A stretch of DNA of 38,190 nt from an uncultured Lachnospiraceae bacterium (GCA_947037115.1 CAMQTN010000026.1:1-38190); one strand, 5' to 3'; shown: positions 1 through 8,799, numbered from the stretch's first letter. Numbers and translations: made by a program. The notes: a model not told the origin generated them from the sequence alone.

Positions 1-59
1 ATTTAATACATATTCTTCTTGGGCTAAGCCTCATATGATATATACCTGATCTTTCTTCG

Positions 60-240
60 TTTTCTTTTTTCAGTAGTCCCATATTGGGTAAGACTAAAAT
101 CAAGAGGTTGAAAAGTAAAAGATTAGGACCTTGTAACTGAATTTCACAAAGTCCTAATTTTAACCATTATTTCATTATTTCTTCTGCTCTCAGCCAAAAA
201 TATAAAATGTCATCCCAAAAAGTTCATATGTAAGAATATA
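60..240. repeat. Left copy of a diverged direct repeat
   Basis: This stretch resembles 3375-3545 in the same orientation and order: a GGTTGAAAAG-like purine stretch, the AGGACCTTG hairpin, a T-rich tract, then CAGCCAAAAATA and a CAAAAAG-containing tail. The similarity was judged by eye and is interrupted by small gaps. The pair brackets the left-end gene and may mark the edges of an inserted segment. Confidence 0.45.
125..155 (-). terminator. Hairpin, possible terminator of the left-end gene
   Basis: AGGAC..TTGT pairs with ACAA..GTCCT (9 pairs, one mismatch) around an 11-base loop. On the minus strand the hairpin follows the stop codon of the left-end gene by about 90 bases and runs into a T-rich stretch (AATCTTTTACTTTTC). 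A related hairpin with different paired bases lies at 3425-3457. The rest of 1-244 shows no gene. Confidence 0.45.
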
Positions 241-244
241 TAAT

Positions 245-2362
245 TTACGCCATACGCAAACCTTGCTCAAAGGAACTTTTGAATTTTAGAAGAGATTTTC
301 TTGCAATCTTCATTGCATCAACAGATTCCTGTGCGTTCTTTATTTTGCTCTTCAACTCTTTCTTTTCTTCGCCGCCAGCCACATCAGCCTGAATCTTTAG
401 CTCCACCAGCCCTTTTTCAATTGCTACGATGTTCTGAACATATTTTTCATAAATACTATTTGAGAATATAATGTCATGTTCGTCGTTTAAGAATATTTCC
501 TTTACGGCCACAAGAAGTTTCGCGGATTGCAGAATGGTATTTTTTTTGCCGGTCAGACCTGCAAATCCCACTGCTCCGCCTACGCCAACCCCCGCACCAA
601 GCCCAAGTATTGTGCCACCACCTACTATTGCAATTGTCCCTCCCGCCATTCCAGCGCCACCCGCCGCAATCGCGCCGCCACCAAAGTAAGCTAAGCATGC
701 ACTTGTTAAAGCTGCACCATGAAGTCCAGCAAAATTTGAACCGACTAAAGTAACCGCTATAGATGGTGCTAACGCACCAGCTGTCGCAACAGTTGCTATT
801 GTGATGGCAGCGGTTATACCCAAGGAAGTCAACACCGTTTTCAAAACTTGATTCAACTCAAACAGTGTTTTGTCATAGCATTTTCGAAGCCTTTTCACAT
901 AACCATTTTTGTAATAATTGCCATGGAAAACAGAATCAAGATAGCTGTCGCCAAGTCCTTGTCCATATCCCAAAAGAGGATTCTGAAGTACAGAATATTT
1001 CCGACTTGGGATATCGTTTCCCTTCTTATCCTTTTCAAGACTCAATGGATAATAGGGTTCGAAGAGCATAGCTTCAAGCAAAACCAGCCGGAACCAGACA
1101 TCGGAGGGATTGTTTTGCTGAATTTTCCGAATCAGTTTTTCTTCACTATACCAGTGAAGGTGAGCGGTTTCAAGTTGCAAGAAGACACCAAACCCGTTGG
1201 AAATATATCCCTTCCACTCGTTCAGCCATTCCAGTTTTAGCGCTTTGGCAGATGGCAGTAATGTGTATCGGATATCATTTTGTACTTTAAGGCATTCAAG
1301 ATTATATAATATTTCCGTCTGCTCTACTGTTAAACCAAACTGGCCAATATCCAAATCTTTACTTATATCTTTATAGATTTTGTCGTCTAACCGCTTATAG
1401 GAAAAGCGCTCTATATTCTGATACATCTCTTTAATCTTTCTTATATTTCTTACCTTTAAACCCCAACTAATATCTTTGCCAATAGCGACTGCAAAGCGTC
1501 CAATGCCGATATAATTGACAGATACCCAATATTTTTGGGAAATGACAGCATCTCCAATATCAAGCATTGTAAAGACGCCAGTAGAAATGGTAAGCATTCT
1601 TGCAATTGTAGGATTATTAGCGGGCTTAATATTATCCCAATTCATCTTTGCCATATCGGAAAGAGAGTGAACGTTGGATTTACTCATTTCCATTGCAAGA
1701 CGACGAATAAAATAAAATGTTCTTACAATGCACTCGTTTGCGATAACCGGGACAGCCTGCCTTCCAAGCTCAATACCAACGCCAAGTTCTCCCCGTAAAT
1801 CAAATCTTAGGATGGTATCTTTGATGATCTTACCATTTTCATCTCGTTTGGCGAGCAAAGTACCATTGAAAAGTTTGGATAAAAATTGCGACAACGAATC
1901 TTTCCCAATTTTCATATCTTTAAAAAAGGGAAGTACAGACAACTCTTTTGCCAATGAAAGAAGAGGCCCGGGGATTCCAGTTCCACCACTTAATCCTGCG
2001 GTACTACTGGAACCAGCCATATCACTGATAAGATGAAAAAACCATACAATCGTTCCAAAGAGGATTTTTTCAGGAACATCCTTTCCGATAAAGACTTTGC
2101 TCTTCTCCGGCACATCCACAATGATAAATAAACCGTTTACATCTGTTCCGTAAGATTTTTCTGTAAACTGCGTGAGAAGCGAAAACATCAGCCCAACGAT
2201 TGTGGGATGATGGGCAAAGTCGCGTAAATGGTGTTGGAGACCGCCGCCAAAATCAGGCGTATTTCCATCGCTGGGAACTGGAAATTTCTTTTCAAGGAAC
2301 TCAACCGCAGAGGATAAATCATCTTTTTTCGCATCCGAGCAGATTGGCGGTTTTTTTGACAA
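245..2362 (-). CDS. Uncharacterised glycine-zipper membrane protein, main (C-terminal) part of a frameshifted gene
   Basis: I do not know a function for this 705-residue reading frame. Near its N-terminus are the motif HHLRDFAHHPTIVG and a GTGIPGPLLSLAKE stretch. At about residues 515-605 lies a long Gly/Ala-rich hydrophobic stretch with repeated GGG and GxGxG patterns, like a glycine zipper able to span or disturb membranes. A charged helical tail follows. The frame can only begin at a TTG (2362) with no ribosome site, inside the overlapping 2319-2627 frame. The pair is therefore better read as one protein of about 793 residues broken by one extra A in the six-A run at 2324-2329. The segment is AT-richer than the chromosome to its right, which suggests transfer. 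A pore-forming or defence effector role is speculation. Confidence 0.6.
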   Translation of the reverse strand: MSKKPPICSDAKKDDLSSAVEFLEKKFPVPSDGNTPDFGGGLQHHLRDFAHHPTIVGLMFSLLTQFTEKSYGTDVNGLFIIVDVPEKSKVFIGKDVPEKILFGTIVWFFHLISDMAGSSSTAGLSGGTGIPGPLLSLAKELSVLPFFKDMKIGKDSLSQFLSKLFNGTLLAKRDENGKIIKDTILRFDLRGELGVGIELGRQAVPVIANECIVRTFYFIRRLAMEMSKSNVHSLSDMAKMNWDNIKPANNPTIARMLTISTGVFTMLDIGDAVISQKYWVSVNYIGIGRFAVAIGKDISWGLKVRNIRKIKEMYQNIERFSYKRLDDKIYKDISKDLDIGQFGLTVEQTEILYNLECLKVQNDIRYTLLPSAKALKLEWLNEWKGYISNGFGVFLQLETAHLHWYSEEKLIRKIQQNNPSDVWFRLVLLEAMLFEPYYPLSLEKDKKGNDIPSRKYSVLQNPLLGYGQGLGDSYLDSVFHGNYYKNGYVKRLRKCYDKTLFELNQVLKTVLTSLGITAAITIATVATAGALAPSIAVTLVGSNFAGLHGAALTSACLAYFGGGAIAAGGAGMAGGTIAIVGGGTILGLGAGVGVGGAVGFAGLTGKKNTILQSAKLLVAVKEIFLNDEHDIIFSNSIYEKYVQNIVAIEKGLVELKIQADVAGGEEKKELKSKIKNAQESVDAMKIARKSLLKFKSSFEQGLRMA

Positions 2363-2627
2363 ATTCCTCTGTCATATCACTTGCATAATCCCGTCCACGC
2401 TTCAGGCTGAAATCACCAACCCATAGTATGTCAAGCATTCCACACAGTATTCCGCTACCGACGGAAAGCAAATAGTCATATTTATCCGCCTGACTGGACA
2501 ACAAATTAATTTGACTATCTAAGTCAAAAATAATTTGGTTTAAATCATATCCATTTTCAGCAGTCATCGCATCATAAGATGTCAGTTCAATTTGAAGAAG
2601 TTCCTTAACATGTGCGTTAGTATTCAT
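2319..2627 (-). CDS. N-terminal part of the same frameshifted uncharacterised protein
   Basis: This 102-residue frame has a good ribosome site (AGGAG five bases before the ATG) and a perfect sigma-A promoter, so it is the real gene start. It ends in TGA just after the codons GAA AAA AGA. Removing one A from that run continues as EKDDLSSAVEFLEKKF into the 705-residue frame, giving a plausible helical continuation. It contains a hydrophobic stretch (LLSVGSGILCGMLDILWVG), possibly a membrane segment. As it stands it could yield a short separate protein. The alternatives are a sequencing error in a homopolymer, a recent inactivating mutation or phase variation. Confidence 0.55.
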   Translation of the reverse strand: MNTNAHVKELLQIELTSYDAMTAENGYDLNQIIFDLDSQINLLSSQADKYDYLLSVGSGILCGMLDILWVGDFSLKRGRDYASDMTEEFVKKTANLLGCEKR

Positions 2628-2674
2628 TTTATCTCCTATCTAATAGTTGAATTTAGAAAAAGCTTTCTTTTTAT

Positions 2675-2703
2675 ATTATAGTGGAATTTTAATCGCCTTT
2701 CAA
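2675..2703 (-). promoter_or_regulatory. Sigma-A promoter of the left-end gene
   Basis: On the minus strand TTGAAA (2698-2703) is followed by a 17-base spacer and TATAAT (2675-2680), a near-consensus housekeeping promoter. The expected start is about 40 bases before the ATG at 2627. Confidence 0.75.
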
Positions 2704-2904
2704 GAATTACAGATAACAAACTCCGAAACCAAATTTCTCGGAAATCAGTTCAATAACTATTATATATGCATTTAAAACTTCCACTGCTTCCTCCCTGATT
2801 TTATCTTCCTTTTTATATGACAATACTGTATTTACTCTTGGCTCATCCGACCTTAACAAATCTCAATACAGTTATACTTATCTGCACATCTTTATATTTA
2901 AGGC

Positions 2905-3480
2905 TATAGGTATCCTCTTCTTTTCTTTCTCTTTCCCACAACCTTTTCAGAAGAAAAAAGGAAAAATACCGGCTTCTAAGGACTGAATTATTATGGGAGA
3001 TACTATAGTGAGGCTACCTATTGGGGATTGAAAATAGAACGAGAAAAGAAGGAAAAGGAAGAGGATCAGTAATTGAGATATACTGGATAGTGTAAGAACA
3101 TAACAGGGCTTATTTCTTTCAAATAACCCGAAAATGCTAGGGGTTTCGATGTCCTTAGAGATAGGAAGGAATGAGGAGAAAAGAAAGAAAGGAAGAGGCT
3201 CTGAGGCAAGAATATACTGATAAAAGTATGGTGGCAGCAGGATTTACTTTTCTTTTCTAATATGTAGGAAATGCTAGGGGTTCGATGTTTTATGGGAAGG
3301 GATGAGGGAAATAGAGGGAAAAGAAGAAGACTCTGTTATACTGGTTCGGCATTACACCAATAAAACAGAGGATTGGATGCTTTCCAGAGATTGAAAAGGA
3401 TATGGGGAGGAGAAAGAAAGGAAGAGGACCTTGCAAGAATGAATCCTACAAGATCCTGAATTTTACTTTTTTATTCGGTT
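2905..3480. repeat. Cluster of degenerate polypurine repeats in a gene-free stretch
   Basis: The 930 bases from 2628 to 3557 hold no convincing gene. Within them, purine-rich blocks of the form GAGAAAAGAAAG..GGAAGAGGA recur at about 3024-3084, 3134-3222, 3271-3345 and 3375-3440, and inverted at 2905-2950. Two copies share ATGCTAGGGG(T)TTCGATGT upstream (3134 and 3271), and several are followed by ATACTG. The spacing is roughly 110-135 bases. The inverted first copy can pair with the next, so a transcript could fold into a long hairpin. Confidence 0.5.
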
Positions 3481-3545
3481 GTTTCTGATTCTTTCAGCCA
3501 AAAATAATATCTGCATCCGGCAAAAAGATGTTCTGCAAAAATAAC
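3375..3545. repeat. Right copy of the diverged direct repeat, with hairpin
   Basis: This stretch corresponds to 60-240. Its hairpin (3425-3457) pairs AGGA.CTTG with CAAG.TCCT, with one mismatch. It lies downstream of ppdK, and on the minus strand the hairpin is followed by a pyrimidine tract, so it may also end ppdK transcription. Confidence 0.4.
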
Positions 3546-3557
3546 CTGCATGACACA

Positions 3558-6179
3558 TTATTTCTCAGAGATCGCCGCCTGCGCCGCCGCCAGTCTTGCA
3601 ATCGGCACTCTGAACGGTGAGCAGGACACATAGGTCAGGCCCACCTTATGGCAGAACTCCACGGAGGAAGGATCGCCGCCGTGCTCGCCGCAGATACCCA
3701 GTTTAATGTCGGGTCTGGTCGTGCGGCCTTTCTCAGCCGCCATCTGTACCAGCTGGCCTACGCCGTTCTGATCCAGTCTTGCGAAAGGATCGGACTCGTA
3801 AATTTTATTCTTATAGTAATCACCTAAGAACTTACCTGCGTCGTCGCGGGAGAAGCCGAAGGTCATCTGTGTCAGATCGTTGGTACCAAAGGAGAAGAAC
3901 TCCGCCTCCTCTGCGATCTCGTTTGCAAGAAGCGCCGCGCGGGGAATCTCGATCATCGTGCCGATGTGGTACTTGATGTCGGAATTCTTTTCTTTCTTAA
4001 CGGCTTCCGCCACTTCCACAACCACATCCTTGACAAACTTAAGCTCCTTCTTCTCTCCTACCAGAGGGATCATGATCTCAGGCTCGATATCGAAGCCCTT
4101 CTCATTTTTCACTTCGATGGCCGCTTCCATCACGGCTCTGGTCTGCATCTTTGCAATTTCAGGGTAAGTCACTGCCAGACGGCATCCGCGATGGCCCATC
4201 ATGGGGTTGAACTCGTGGAGGGAATCGCAGATTTCCTGCACTTCCTCGGCGGTCATCATCATCTCCACAGCCAGATCATCGATATCGCCCTGCTCTGTGG
4301 GCACAAACTCATGCAACGGGGGATCCAGGAAACGGATGGTCACCGGTCTGCCCTCCATTACCTCATACAGCGCCTTAAAGTCGCCCTTCTGGAAAGGAAT
4401 CAGGGCATTCAACGCCTTCTCTCTCTGCTCCGCGGTTCTCGCCAAAATCATCTGACGGATCTTGGGAATCCTGTCGGGCTCAAAGAACATATGCTCCGTT
4501 CTGCAAAGGCCGATGCCCTCTGCGCCGTACTTCACGGCATTGGCAGCATCCGCCGGAGTATCCGCGTTGGTGCGTACTTTCAGTTTGCGGTACTTGTCCG
4601 CCCACTCCATGATCCGTCCGAAGTTGCCGCTGACAGAAGCCTCCACAGTACGGATATCGCCTTTATAAATCTTGCCGGTGGAACCATCCAGGGAAATATA
4701 ATCTCCCTCGTGGAACACTTCTCCGCCGAGCTGGAATACCTTGTCCTCTTCATTGATGGCAATCTCGCCGCAGCCGGAAACGCAGGCCGTACCCATACCG
4801 CGGGCAACCACTGCCGCGTGGGAGGTCATACCGCCTCTCACGGTGAGAATGCCTTCCGCCGCGTGCATACCTTCGATATCCTCCGGGGATGTTTCCAGAC
4901 GCACGAGCACAACTCTCTCGCCCTTCTCGTGGGCTGCCTTCGCCTCGTCGGCCGTAAAGTACACCTTACCTGCCGCAGCGCCGGGGGACGCGGGAAGTGC
5001 CTGTCCGATCACCTGTCCCGCCTTCAATGCGTCAATATCAAAAGTAGGATGCAGCAGCTGATCCAGTGACTTCGCCTCGATTCGAAGCACTGCCTCCTCG
5101 GGTGTAATCTTTCCTTCATCTACCAGATCGCAGGCAATCTGTAAAGCCGCAGGTGCGGTGCGCTTGCCGTTTCTGGTCTGCAGGAAGAAGAGCTTGCCTT
5201 CCTCAATGGTGAACTCCATATCCTGCATGTCGCGGTAATGGTCTTCAAGGCGGTTCGCGATCTCCATAAACTGTTTATAGCACTCGGGAAGATCCTGCTC
5301 CAGTCTGGTGATGGGCTGAGGTGTACGGATACCTGCCACCACGTCCTCACCCTGCGCGTTGATCAGGTACTCGCCGTAGATGCCCTTCGCGCCGGTGGAA
5401 GGATTTCTGGTGAAGGCTACACCCGTTCCGGATGTGTCTCCCATGTTTCCGAATACCATGGCCTGCACATTTACCGCAGTGCCCCAGTCGCCGGGAATAT
5501 CGTTCATACGTCTGTATACAATGGCTCTCTCATTGTCCCAGGAACGGAACACGGCCTTCACCGCTTCCATAAGCTGTACCTTGGGATCCTGCGGGAACTC
5601 TTCGCCCTTGTTTTCCTTATAGATATTCTTAAAACGGACAATGATTTCCTTCATGTCGTCCGCCGTCAGATCCGTGTCATACTTCACGCCTTTGGACTCT
5701 TTGATCTCATCCAGAATCCTCTCAAAGAAAGATTTCGGGATCTCCATAACCACGTCGGAGAACATCTGAATAAATCTGCGGTAAGAATCATACGCAAACC
5801 GGGGATTTCCGGTCTTCTTCGCAAAGCCCTCCACGGCCACATCCGTCAGACCCAGATTCAGAATGGTATCCATCATACCCGGCATGGAAGCCCTCGCCCC
5901 GGAACGCACCGACACAAGAAGCGGACTTTCGGTATCGCCAAACTTCTTGCCCTGTTTCTCCTCAAGGTTTGCCAGCGCCGTGAAAATCTGCTCCCTGATC
6001 TCATCCGAGATCTGTCTGCCGTTATTGTAATAATCCGTGCAGGCCTCTGTGGTCACGGTAAAGCCCTGCGGGATCGGCAGTCCCAAATTCGTCATCTCCG
6101 CCAGATTTGCTCCTTTTCCCCCAAGAAGATTACGCATATCCGCGTTTCCTTCCTCAAACAAATACACCCATTTCGCCAT
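3558..6179 (-). CDS. ppdK: Pyruvate, phosphate dikinase
   Basis: This enzyme reversibly converts pyruvate, ATP and phosphate to phosphoenolpyruvate, AMP and pyrophosphate in the cytoplasm. In Clostridia it links glycolysis and gluconeogenesis, often working as a PPi-dependent pyruvate kinase. All three domains are visible. The N-terminal ATP-grasp part begins VYLFEEG and contains GGKGANLAEM. The central swivelling domain has the phosphohistidine motif GGMTSHAAVVARGMG. The C-terminal TIM barrel has GICGEHGGDPSSV with the catalytic cysteine. At 873 residues it has the usual full length. I chose the ATG at 6179 because GGAGG lies 11 bases upstream; an in-frame ATG at 6197 overlaps that ribosome site and has none of its own. 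It appears to be a single-gene unit between two terminator-like structures. Confidence 0.96.
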   Translation of the reverse strand: MAKWVYLFEEGNADMRNLLGGKGANLAEMTNLGLPIPQGFTVTTEACTDYYNNGRQISDEIREQIFTALANLEEKQGKKFGDTESPLLVSVRSGARASMPGMMDTILNLGLTDVAVEGFAKKTGNPRFAYDSYRRFIQMFSDVVMEIPKSFFERILDEIKESKGVKYDTDLTADDMKEIIVRFKNIYKENKGEEFPQDPKVQLMEAVKAVFRSWDNERAIVYRRMNDIPGDWGTAVNVQAMVFGNMGDTSGTGVAFTRNPSTGAKGIYGEYLINAQGEDVVAGIRTPQPITRLEQDLPECYKQFMEIANRLEDHYRDMQDMEFTIEEGKLFFLQTRNGKRTAPAALQIACDLVDEGKITPEEAVLRIEAKSLDQLLHPTFDIDALKAGQVIGQALPASPGAAAGKVYFTADEAKAAHEKGERVVLVRLETSPEDIEGMHAAEGILTVRGGMTSHAAVVARGMGTACVSGCGEIAINEEDKVFQLGGEVFHEGDYISLDGSTGKIYKGDIRTVEASVSGNFGRIMEWADKYRKLKVRTNADTPADAANAVKYGAEGIGLCRTEHMFFEPDRIPKIRQMILARTAEQREKALNALIPFQKGDFKALYEVMEGRPVTIRFLDPPLHEFVPTEQGDIDDLAVEMMMTAEEVQEICDSLHEFNPMMGHRGCRLAVTYPEIAKMQTRAVMEAAIEVKNEKGFDIEPEIMIPLVGEKKELKFVKDVVVEVAEAVKKEKNSDIKYHIGTMIEIPRAALLANEIAEEAEFFSFGTNDLTQMTFGFSRDDAGKFLGDYYKNKIYESDPFARLDQNGVGQLVQMAAEKGRTTRPDIKLGICGEHGGDPSSVEFCHKVGLTYVSCSPFRVPIARLAAAQAAISEK

Positions 6180-6231
6180 GTTTTTGCTATCCTCCATTCA
6201 CGAATAAAATAATGACTCTAAACTAGCATCT

Positions 6232-6240
6232 ATTTTACCA
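6232..6240 (-). promoter_or_regulatory. Extended -10 promoter of ppdK
   Basis: The minus strand reads TGGTAAAAT, an extended -10 element about 50 bases before the ATG. The -35 region is weak (GTGTAA at 17 bases). It lies between the upstream terminator (6281-6313) and ppdK. Confidence 0.45.
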
Positions 6241-6280
6241 TATTTTTGAAATTTTTACACTGTTTTTTTAAATGATTCAC

Positions 6281-6313
6281 AAAAAGAAAGACAAATATCC
6301 TGAGATATTTGTC
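6281..6313 (-). terminator. Rho-independent terminator after the phosphodiesterase gene
   Basis: A perfect 10-bp stem, GACAAATATC / GATATTTGTC, with a four-base loop is followed on the minus strand by TTTCTTTTT. It separates the phosphodiesterase gene from ppdK. Confidence 0.85.
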
Positions 6314-6329
6314 GATTTAGGGTAACCCC

Positions 6330-7172
6330 TCACAACTGCTTTATTTTCGCCGGGAGAAAACTGTCAAATATGAATACATCATACTCGCCTTTTAGTGCCT
6401 CCAGATCCTGCTGGCTGCGAACCGTCCAGGCCGCGGCGGGATGGCGGTAGAGCCGTCTGCATATCCTTCTTCCCGGCTCCTCGCTGAATTTGTGATTGTA
6501 AGCTATGAAATCCGGCTTTGTAAGGAAATTGAATAAAAGGTGGGTCATCAAAAAGTAAAGGATATTCCAGTATTCCCCTTCCCTGCGGAAGTTGGAGGAG
6601 AGCTGTCCCCTCACCACATCCCTGTGATTCCTGCGAAACCACCAGAGAACGAAGGGATTAAAGGACTCAATACAGTAAGCGCCCCTGTAAGCGCGGAGCA
6701 TCCTGTCTATGACCGCACAGCAGGACACATTGGCCGTCTCTGCCTTAATCTCCACGATCAGAGGCGCCTTGCCGTCCACCATCTCAAGCAGCTCGGAAAG
6801 CTTCGGAATACGTTCCTTGCTGTCGCAAAGTCTGTAAGTCTGCAGTTCCTCGTATGTACAGCCCGTAATCTTTCCCTCCGCCTTACAGATTCTGTTGAGT
6901 TTAAAATCATGAAAGATGACCGGCACGCCATCCTTTGTCACCTGCACGTCCAATTCCATGCCCAGTCCGGCCTCCACCGCCTTCCTGAAAGCCGCCATGG
7001 AATTTTCCGGCGCGTCCGACGCATTATCGTGAAGCCCCCTGTGGGCAAAATAGACCTTTTTAAAAAGAGTTGTGTCAGGCCGGTTGAACACCCGGGGCAT
7101 AATCGCCAGCAGATACAGAACGGTAAGCGCCACAATACACAACAAGGTAACTTTTATCACCGCCAGAACCAT
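6330..7172 (-). CDS. Membrane-anchored glycerophosphodiester phosphodiesterase
   Basis: This protein probably hydrolyses glycerophosphodiesters to glycerol-3-phosphate and an alcohol. The GDPD TIM-barrel motifs are present: AHRGLHDN near residue 43, ENS near 57, the metal-binding run MELDVQVTKDGVPVIFHD around 72-89, and VEIKAE near 139. An N-terminal hydrophobic segment (about residues 3-25) anchors it, with the catalytic domain probably outside the membrane. Its 280 residues are typical. The ATG at 7172 has GAGGGG seven bases upstream. It has its own promoter (7225-7253) and terminator, so it is probably transcribed separately from the transport operon upstream. The substrate (phospholipid head group or teichoic acid) cannot be told from sequence. 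Confidence 0.9.
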   Translation of the reverse strand: MVLAVIKVTLLCIVALTVLYLLAIMPRVFNRPDTTLFKKVYFAHRGLHDNASDAPENSMAAFRKAVEAGLGMELDVQVTKDGVPVIFHDFKLNRICKAEGKITGCTYEELQTYRLCDSKERIPKLSELLEMVDGKAPLIVEIKAETANVSCCAVIDRMLRAYRGAYCIESFNPFVLWWFRRNHRDVVRGQLSSNFRREGEYWNILYFLMTHLLFNFLTKPDFIAYNHKFSEEPGRRICRRLYRHPAAAWTVRSQQDLEALKGEYDVFIFDSFLPAKIKQL

Positions 7173-7224
7173 CGTTTTTCCCCTCTACAGCAGTTAGTCA
7201 AAGCAAATCTCCAATGTCAATGCT

Positions 7225-7253
7225 ATTGTACAACCGGGCGGCCTGATTTTCAA
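7225..7253 (-). promoter_or_regulatory. Sigma-A promoter of the phosphodiesterase gene
   Basis: On the minus strand TTGAAA (7248-7253), a 17-base spacer and TACAAT (7225-7230) lie about 50 bases before the ATG at 7172. Confidence 0.7.
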
Positions 7254-7299
7254 CCCTCGCAATTCTTAAATATATTATAAAAACCCACAAACCCGTGCT

Positions 7300-8694
7300 T
7301 TAAGGCTCTGACAGTCTGACCACATCCCCCTTCGCAATCTCCTTGTCCGCCGACTGGATGATCCGGCTCTCTGCCGTGATCGCACCCTCTACCGCCGCAA
7401 ATTTATCATTTTTATCGACCACACTGACATTGATTTCTTCCACATAATACTCCATGCCCAGAATGCCTTCCCGCTCGCCTACCACATACACATAGCAGGC
7501 GCCTCCCGGATTCTCGTGCAGGGCCAGAATGGGAATGCAGCAGGGCTGTTTCTCCCCGGCTTTTGCACAGACGACCGTGCCCGACTGTCCGGGTGTGCCA
7601 GTCTCTTCCGGGAGCCGCAAAACAGCGGTAAAACTGCCCGGCGCGTTCTCATTCTCCATCAGATAATCCACGGTGGCATTGATTTCCTTCCTGTTTCCCA
7701 GTTTCAGCTTCACATCGTCATTTAAGTTTACATAAGTCTTATCTTCTTTTGTCAGGGTGACACGGAACTGGCAGGGTACGCTATCGTCAGCCATAAGAAA
7801 GGAAGCCGTGTCCGGCACTCTGCCGCCCGCCTGCACGTAGATATCTGTCACCATGCCGCTTAAGGGGGCTGTGATCTTCCCTTCCTGATTCAAAATCTCC
7901 CGATAAGCCGCCAGTTTTTCCTGTATGCCCGCCACCTCCGCCCGGTAGACGGCAAGGGCTGCATCCTCATCCTCCCCGGACACGGTGTCCTCCACCCTGC
8001 GTCCGGCGTCCTTTATGATATTGTCCCGGTTCCACTTCGCGTCAGCCTCCGCATAAGCCGCTGCCTGCAGCTCCTGCTTCAGCCGTTCCTCCTCCTGCTC
8101 TCTGGCTTTGCGCTCCGCCTCCATCTCCTCCTCGGTCTTGGTCTCCCCGTCCTCTCTTTTCCAGTCATTCTCGTGGGCCCTGTTCTCCGCCTGCAATTCG
8201 TCAAGGGCTTCCTCCGCCTGCGCCACATTCTCGGCAGCCCTTCCCACGAGCGTATCCTGATATCTGGCAAGGGCGTCATAATCCTCTCTGGCCCTGGCTT
8301 CTTCCAATGCTTTCTTTTCCTGTGCAAGCTCTCTGTTATGCAGGATGGCATCGATCTGTAACTGATTTTTCTGACAGGCCAGTTCCTGATCCGCCATAAT
8401 CTCCTTCATGTCTTCCAGATCCACCGTAAAGAGAAGATCCCCCTCCTCCACCCGGTCGCCGGCCTGCACGGAAACCGTCACCACACGAAGGCCGCCCAGA
8501 ACCGTTACCGGCAGTTTCGATCCTGCCTCCACAATCCCCTCGGCCTCCACCACATGTTCGATATACTTGGAATCCATGCCGCAGGTGGCAACCATCGGCA
8601 GCCGGGAAGCGTACACGCTTTTTGAGATCAATGTGCACAACCACATAAAAATCAGAAAAAAGATAAGTCCCCCTGCAATTCTCTTTTTGTTCAT
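7300..8694 (-). CDS. HlyD-family membrane-fusion (efflux adaptor-like) protein
   Basis: This 464-residue protein has one N-terminal membrane segment (about 5-28). A half-lipoyl motif follows around residues 50-90 (VQAGDRVEEGDLLFTVD). Residues about 95-270 form a long, very charged coiled coil rich in Glu, Ala and Arg. The second lipoyl half is ITAPLSGMVTDIYVQAGGRV near 280, followed by a beta-barrel-like C-terminus. This is the layout of membrane-fusion proteins that couple transporters to outer components. In Gram-positive cells such proteins sit outside the membrane, often beside MacB-type exporters. Here it is last in a sugar-type import operon with no exporter beside it. Its partner is unknown; a scaffold or export role is inference. 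Confidence 0.8.
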   Translation of the reverse strand: MNKKRIAGGLIFFLIFMWLCTLISKSVYASRLPMVATCGMDSKYIEHVVEAEGIVEAGSKLPVTVLGGLRVVTVSVQAGDRVEEGDLLFTVDLEDMKEIMADQELACQKNQLQIDAILHNRELAQEKKALEEARAREDYDALARYQDTLVGRAAENVAQAEEALDELQAENRAHENDWKREDGETKTEEEMEAERKAREQEEERLKQELQAAAYAEADAKWNRDNIIKDAGRRVEDTVSGEDEDAALAVYRAEVAGIQEKLAAYREILNQEGKITAPLSGMVTDIYVQAGGRVPDTASFLMADDSVPCQFRVTLTKEDKTYVNLNDDVKLKLGNRKEINATVDYLMENENAPGSFTAVLRLPEETGTPGQSGTVVCAKAGEKQPCCIPILALHENPGGACYVYVVGEREGILGMEYYVEEINVSVVDKNDKFAAVEGAITAESRIIQSADKEIAKGDVVRLSEP

Positions 8695-8714
8695 AACAAG
8701 TCACCTCTCCATCG

Positions 8715-8799
8715 GAGAATGCCGTTTTTGGCATTCTCCTGCGCGAGACTTAGAACTTCTTCGCGAAGCAGCCCTTGCTGCGAATGATTTAGAAGTTCT
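8715..8799 (-). promoter_or_regulatory. Two intercistronic hairpins before the HlyD-type gene
   Basis: Most of the 112-base gap between the MalG-type permease and the HlyD-type gene is foldable. GAGAATGCC/GGCATTCTC forms a perfect 9-bp stem with a six-base loop (8715-8738). AGAACTTCT/AGAAGTTCT (8752-8760 with 8791-8799) encloses an inner GCAGC/GCTGC stem. No T-run follows either, so they may adjust mRNA stability or translation rather than stop transcription. Confidence 0.5.

Noticed and set aside
2319..2362. Programmed frameshifting in the left-end gene
   Set aside because: The shift needed is +1 (skip one base), and the A6G run does not sit in the frame required for classic -1 slippage; no stimulatory structure was seen. 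A mutation or sequencing error is simpler.
3024..3440. CRISPR array
   Set aside because: The repeats are degenerate, unequal in length and spacing, and partly inverted; no cas genes are present.
3966..6212. Long plus-strand open frames opposite ppdK (367 and 324 codons)
   Set aside because: They lie wholly antisense to a highly conserved gene, are rich in His, Leu and Arg as expected from reverse reading of GC-rich codons, and lack ribosome sites.
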